Program-made: the position numbers and the translations under genes
The notes under the pieces: model-generated
The model's input: only the letters and a program-made list of their open reading frames with translations
Database searches by the model: none
What the model was told of the DNA's origin: nothing
Source of the DNA: Leucobacter rhizosphaerae
GTDB lineage: Bacteria; Actinomycetota; Actinomycetes; Actinomycetales; Microbacteriaceae
Reading direction: 5' to 3'
Length of the DNA: 64,000 nt
Assembly (NCBI RefSeq): GCF_022919175.1
Contig: NZ_CP095043.1
Coordinates: 2,976,001-3,040,000 of the forward strand
Part shown: positions 60,784-64,000 of the stretch, piece by piece
How the letters are laid out: the number at the start of each line of letters is the position of its first letter
Numbering within the stretch: position 1 is the stretch's first letter

Positions 60784-61741
60784 CGATCTCCTCCGTCATC
60801 CGCTCGCTCATGATGCTGACCAAATCATAGGCGCAGTGCGCGGCGGCGACGGCGGTGATGCTCGCGTGGTCGTAGGCGGGTGCCACCTCGACGACGTCCG
60901 CACCGACGACGTTCTTGTCCCGGAGACCGCGGAGCAGCTCAAGGAGCTCACGACTCGTGAGGCCTCCCGCCTCGGGTGTGCCGGTGCCGGGGGCGTGCGC
61001 GGGATCCAGCACGTCGATGTCGATCGAGATGTACAGCGGAGCGTCCCCGATCCGCTCACTGATGCGGGCGATGATGTCGAGGAAGGGTGTGGTGTGGAAC
61101 TCGCGGGCGTGCACGATGGTGAACCCGAGTTCCGCGTCATCGGTCAGGTCGTCGGCGCTGTAGAGCGACCCTCGAATGCCCACGTGCGCGGAGTGCTCCT
61201 TGAGCAGCAGCCCCTCTTCGATGGCGACCCGGAACGGTGTGCCGTGCGTCACCGGGGTGTCGAAGTACGGCCCCCAGGTGTCGAGGTGCGCGTCGAAGTG
61301 GACGAGGGCGACCGGACCGTGCTCGCGGTGCAGGGCCCGGAGGGACGCCAGCGCGATGGTGTGGTCGCCGCCGAGCACCATCACCCGCTTGCCACCGGCG
61401 ATGAGGCCGCTGATGCCCGCCTCGATCTCGGTGAGTGCGGTGGTGATATCGAAGGGGTTGCAGTCGACATCGCCCGCGTCGACGACCTGCACGCTGTCGA
61501 ACGGTGCCACGTCGAGCGCGGGGTTGTACGGTCGGAGCAGACGCGACGCCTCGCGGATCGCCCCGGGACCGAAGCGTGCTCCGGGGCGGAACGTGACGCC
61601 CGTGTCGAAGGGCACGCCGACGACGGCGATGTCGTAGTCCGGAGCATCGTTCAGTCGAGGTAGCCGGGCGAAGCTGGTGAGCCCGGCGTACCGCGGGGAG
61701 ACCTGACCGTCGACCGGGGGAATCGGGGGAGTGGTGTTCAC
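60773..61741 (-). CDS. speB: Agmatinase / ureohydrolase family protein
   Basis: 322-residue manganese ureohydrolase that releases urea from a guanidino compound such as agmatine or guanidinobutyrate. The metal ligands are in LGGDHTIAL, VHFDAHLDTW and SIDIDVLDPAHAPGTGTPE; RPGARFGPGAIREASRL is the family's N-terminal segment. The GTG at 61741 follows AGAAAGG at good spacing. Family members differ in substrate and the residues seen here do not decide between agmatine, guanidinobutyrate and guanidinopropionate. Confidence 0.88.
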   Translation of the reverse strand: MNTTPPIPPVDGQVSPRYAGLTSFARLPRLNDAPDYDIAVVGVPFDTGVTFRPGARFGPGAIREASRLLRPYNPALDVAPFDSVQVVDAGDVDCNPFDITTALTEIEAGISGLIAGGKRVMVLGGDHTIALASLRALHREHGPVALVHFDAHLDTWGPYFDTPVTHGTPFRVAIEEGLLLKEHSAHVGIRGSLYSADDLTDDAELGFTIVHAREFHTTPFLDIIARISERIGDAPLYISIDIDVLDPAHAPGTGTPEAGGLTSRELLELLRGLRDKNVVGADVVEVAPAYDHASITAVAAAHCAYDLVSIMSERMTEEIDGR

Positions 61742-61764
61742 GGAGAACCTTTCTGGTCGAGGGG

Positions 61765-62589
61765 CTACACGCGGCTGCGCGTCGAGCCGCCGTTGAGCTG
61801 GAGGGTCTGACCCGCGATCGACCGCAGGCTCGGCTGAGCGAGGAACGCCACGGCGGCGGCGATCTCCTCCGGACGACCGATGCGACCCGCGGGGATCTGC
61901 TCGGCGTACTGCGCGTGCATGGCATCGAGGGTGAGCCCGGCGTCCGCGGCGTCGACAGTGAGCTGGGGGGTATCGATCACCCCGGGGGCGATCGCGTTCA
62001 CGAGGATCCCCTCGGGGGCGAGCTCGTGACCGAGACACTTCACCAGGCTGATCAGGCCCGCCTTCGACGCCGCATAAGCGGAGGCGTTGGGCCAGCCGGT
62101 CACGCCCCACTCGCTCACGATCACGATGATCCGACCGCCGCGGCCCTGCTCCCGCATGACACGCACCGCCTCCTGCACCAGCGCGAAGGTGCCGACCAGG
62201 TTGACGTCGACGACGCGCCACCACTCCTCCGGATCCGCGTCGACGAGCGGGGACATCGACATGGCCGCGTGATTGGCCACGACAACGTCGAGGGCGCCGT
62301 GGATCTCGGCGGCCGTGCGCACGAGCGCGCGGCAGGCCTCCGGGGTGCTGAGATCCTGGACGACCCCGATCGCTCCCGTCGACTCCTCGAGCCTCCGGAG
62401 TCGCTCGTCTGAGGTGCGGGCGTGGGCCAGCACCTGCGCACCCGCGGTGCGGAGGACCGTGGTCTCGGCGACCCCAAGCCCTCCCGTCGCGCCGGTGACG
62501 AGGGCGGTGAGCCCGTCGAGCCCGTCGAGCCCGTTGCGCCCGTCGAGCCCGTTGCGCCCGTCGAAATCGTGAGAGGAATGCTGTGCCAT
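61765..62589 (-). CDS. SDR family oxidoreductase (first of a pair)
   Basis: 274-residue short-chain dehydrogenase. The NAD(P) loop is TGATGGLGVAE, the active-site Tyr-Lys is SAYAASKAG with Ser in IVSEWG, and NAIAPGVIDTP follows. The N-terminus carries a repeated GRNGLDG/LDG stretch (residues 11-27) encoded by tandem 18-base repeats at about 62511-62570, just before the Rossmann fold. Its ATG and the stop of the next SDR gene share one base, so they are coupled. Substrate unknown; probably oxidises an alcohol or amine-derived intermediate of the pathway. Confidence 0.85.
   Translation of the reverse strand: MAQHSSHDFDGRNGLDGRNGLDGLDGLTALVTGATGGLGVAETTVLRTAGAQVLAHARTSDERLRRLEESTGAIGVVQDLSTPEACRALVRTAAEIHGALDVVVANHAAMSMSPLVDADPEEWWRVVDVNLVGTFALVQEAVRVMREQGRGGRIIVIVSEWGVTGWPNASAYAASKAGLISLVKCLGHELAPEGILVNAIAPGVIDTPQLTVDAADAGLTLDAMHAQYAEQIPAGRIGRPEEIAAAVAFLAQPSLRSIAGQTLQLNGGSTRSRV
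62511..62570. repeat. Tandem repeat within the SDR gene
   Basis: Units close to CCCGTCGAGCCCGTTGCG repeat about three times, encoding the (N)GLDG repeats near the protein N-terminus. Likely prone to slippage in frame (multiples of 3). Confidence 0.6.
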
Positions 62590-63311
62590 CAGATCACCGC
62601 CCCTGAGTTGGGATTGAGGACTTCGCCCGTCATGAATCCGCCGGAACGCACGAGGAAGTCGACGCAGAGCGCGACCTCCTCCGGTTCCGCGAGCGCGCGC
62701 GTCGGCAGCGTGCGCAGGTACCCGGGTTCCCGCCAGGGGGAATCCTGGGCCAGCATGGGGGTGTTCGTGGGACCGGGCGCGACCGCGTTGACCCGCACGC
62801 CGGCGTCGGCGACCTCGGCGGCGAGGCTGCGCACCGCGCCGAGCACGGCGCCCTTCGCCGCGGCGTAGTGAGAATCCCTGGCGCCCCCGCCCACGGCGAG
62901 TTCGCTCGCGATCGCCACGATGGATCCCTGCCCGCGAGCCAGCATGCCCGGGAGCACCGCCTGGCTGGCAGCAAAGAATCCGCCGAGGTGCACCCGGAGC
63001 ATCGTGCGCAGATCCTCGTCCGACACGTCGGTGAACGGCACGCTGCGGTAGTGGCCGGCGGTGCTCACGAGGGCGTCGATGGGCCCGAACTCGGCGATGA
63101 TCCCGTCGATCGCGGACCGCACGGCACGCTGATCCGCGACATCGAGCACCTCGGACCGGTGGCAGTCCTGCGCTGCCGCCCGGTCGAGCCCCACGACGGT
63201 CATGCCGCCGGTCGCGAGCCGTCGCGCGATGGCGCTCCCCATGCCTCCGGCGGCCCCCGTGACGATCGCGACGGGTCCGCCGGCGGGGCCGGTCGTGCGC
63301 TCCGTGCTCAT
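62589..63311 (-). CDS. SDR family oxidoreductase (second of a pair)
   Basis: 240-residue short-chain dehydrogenase. TGAAGGMGSAIARRLA is the cofactor loop with VGLDR next, IASELAVGG the Ser region, SHYAAAKGAV the Tyr-Lys and NAVAPGPTNTPML the following loop. A normal-length, intact enzyme. Its ATG overlaps the stop of the permease gene by four bases, and its stop meets the first SDR. Two adjacent SDRs suggest two successive oxidations or a heteromer. Confidence 0.86.
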   Translation of the reverse strand: MSTERTTGPAGGPVAIVTGAAGGMGSAIARRLATGGMTVVGLDRAAAQDCHRSEVLDVADQRAVRSAIDGIIAEFGPIDALVSTAGHYRSVPFTDVSDEDLRTMLRVHLGGFFAASQAVLPGMLARGQGSIVAIASELAVGGGARDSHYAAAKGAVLGAVRSLAAEVADAGVRVNAVAPGPTNTPMLAQDSPWREPGYLRTLPTRALAEPEEVALCVDFLVRSGGFMTGEVLNPNSGAVI

Positions 63312-64000
63312 CGCTCGGCTCCGTCCGACACGGGCAGGAGGATCGCACTCGAGTCGACCGGGACGATCCGGCGGCGTACCCGAGCGTAGATGAGCGCGCC
63401 GATGACGGTCAGCGCGGCCGCCCCGACGATGACCGACCAGTCCAGCCACGCGTTGCCGTTGAGCTCGCGCGGCCACGCGATGTTCACGAGTTCGAACACC
63501 ACCCAGACCAGCGCGGCGACGGCGACCACCGGGGTCCACCGGCCGATCGAGAAGGGGCCCGGGCGCCAGGCCCGTCGGAGCACCGTTGCGGCGAATGCGA
63601 CAACCGGGAAGAGGAAGCTCAGGTAGAACCCGCCCGACGTGAAGTTGACCATCATCGTGTACAGATTCTCGGCGACGTTGCTCAGCAGGAAGAGCGCGGT
63701 GCCGATCACGGTCGTGATGAGGATCGGTCCGACCGGTTGCCGCTGCACCCGGCTGAGCTTCGTGAGAGCGGTGGAGAAGGGGAGCGCGCCATCGCGGGCC
63801 TTCGCCCAGATGAGGCGGGAGGCCGAGGTCTGGAGCGCGAGGAAGCTCGCGATGAAACCGATGGCGAACAGCGCCTGCAGGGGCAGCGCGATCCCGGCGC
63901 CCAGCTGAGCGGTGAGGACCGCGTACACCGGGTCGACATCGTACCCGGGGAGCTCGCTGGCGTTCTCCGGCGTCGCGAGGATGATCGCGAGGCTCGAGAA
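63308..64000 (-). CDS. APC family amino acid/polyamine permease, C-terminal part
   Basis: C-terminal about 230 residues of a membrane transporter; the gene runs off the right edge. Five to six hydrophobic helices remain. LQTSASRLIWAKARDGALPF, then QPVGPILITTVIG, matches the APC superfamily loop and helices 8-10 (amino acid, polyamine or purine permeases). First known gene of the leftward operon with two SDRs, agmatinase and the deacetylase-fold enzyme, so it probably imports their amine or guanidino substrate. Confidence 0.82.
   Translation of the reverse strand, partial: FSSLAIILATPENASELPGYDVDPVYAVLTAQLGAGIALPLQALFAIGFIASFLALQTSASRLIWAKARDGALPFSTALTKLSRVQRQPVGPILITTVIGTALFLLSNVAENLYTMMVNFTSGGFYLSFLFPVVAFAATVLRRAWRPGPFSIGRWTPVVAVAALVWVVFELVNIAWPRELNGNAWLDWSVIVGAAALTVIGALIYARVRRRIVPVDSSAILLPVSDGAER

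Overview
The window is a GC-rich stretch (about 70% by eye, strong G/C preference at third codon positions) from an actinobacterium. ClpC, class II aldolase plus GlpX, a short ArgA-type acetyltransferase, DUF4245- and DUF6264-like proteins, GTG/TTG starts and many leaderless-looking genes fit Actinomycetota, most likely Microbacteriaceae (for example a Leucobacter-like organism). The taxonomic call is inference from gene content. No rRNA, tRNA, CRISPR array, prophage or insertion sequence was seen. The window cuts a cardiolipin synthase gene on the left and an APC permease gene on the right.

Layout. 0-4.5 kb (+): cardiolipin synthase end, an ATP-grasp ligase with a histone-H1-like tail, a serine hydrolase and a YbjQ-family protein. 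4.5-6.05 kb: a DUF559 protein and intergenic DNA with two copies of a dispersed palindrome and a long purine tract. 6.05-13.2 kb (-): an RpiR-family regulator (frameshifted as given) and a tightly coupled six-gene operon with an Fbp/Afu-type ABC importer and three different phosphatases, read here as a candidate phosphate-ester scavenging system. 13.4-20.9 kb: clpC with a clear terminator, a DHA2 efflux pump, N-acetylglutamate synthase, a secreted or anchored protein, an alpha/beta hydrolase and a GH114-like lipoprotein. 21-25.1 kb: PucR regulator divergent from a CaiB CoA-transferase and glutaryl-CoA dehydrogenase, a likely glutarate catabolic unit. 25.4-27.1 kb: CPBP protease and TetR regulator. 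27.1-33.6 kb (-): mtnA, a complete BMP-type nucleoside importer and a cupin. 34-36.6 kb: PhoH and an acyl-CoA dehydrogenase. 36.6-42.2 kb: LacI regulator divergent from an amidohydrolase and a polar amino acid-type ABC importer, with a perfect 20-bp operator between them.

42.3-45.5 kb (-): fumC, carbonic anhydrase, DUF4245 protein, xseB. 45.6-51.3 kb: a CUT2-type sugar ABC importer divergent from an HDAC-fold deacetylase, and an Lrp/AsnC regulator; this block separates xseB from xseA, which usually adjoin. 51.3-53.7 kb: xseA (frameshifted at a G5 run) divergent from ispH. 53.7-56.7 kb: a GPH-type transporter coupled to a PLP decarboxylase/lyase. 56.9-59.9 kb: DUF6264-like protein, fructose-bisphosphate aldolase and, divergently, GlpX. 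59.9-64 kb (-): a polysaccharide-deacetylase-fold hydrolase, an agmatinase-family ureohydrolase, two SDRs and an APC permease, probably a guanidino/amine catabolic operon.

Two themes cut across the genes. Several intergenic gaps hold long perfect or near-perfect palindromes, one of which recurs three times with a fixed 18-base centre. A large share of genes start 5-7 bases after a TANNNT hexamer, the signature of leaderless transcripts. The two frameshifts (rpiR and xseA) are both consistent with one missing base in a five-base G/C run, so base-calling or assembly error must be excluded before either gene is called broken.
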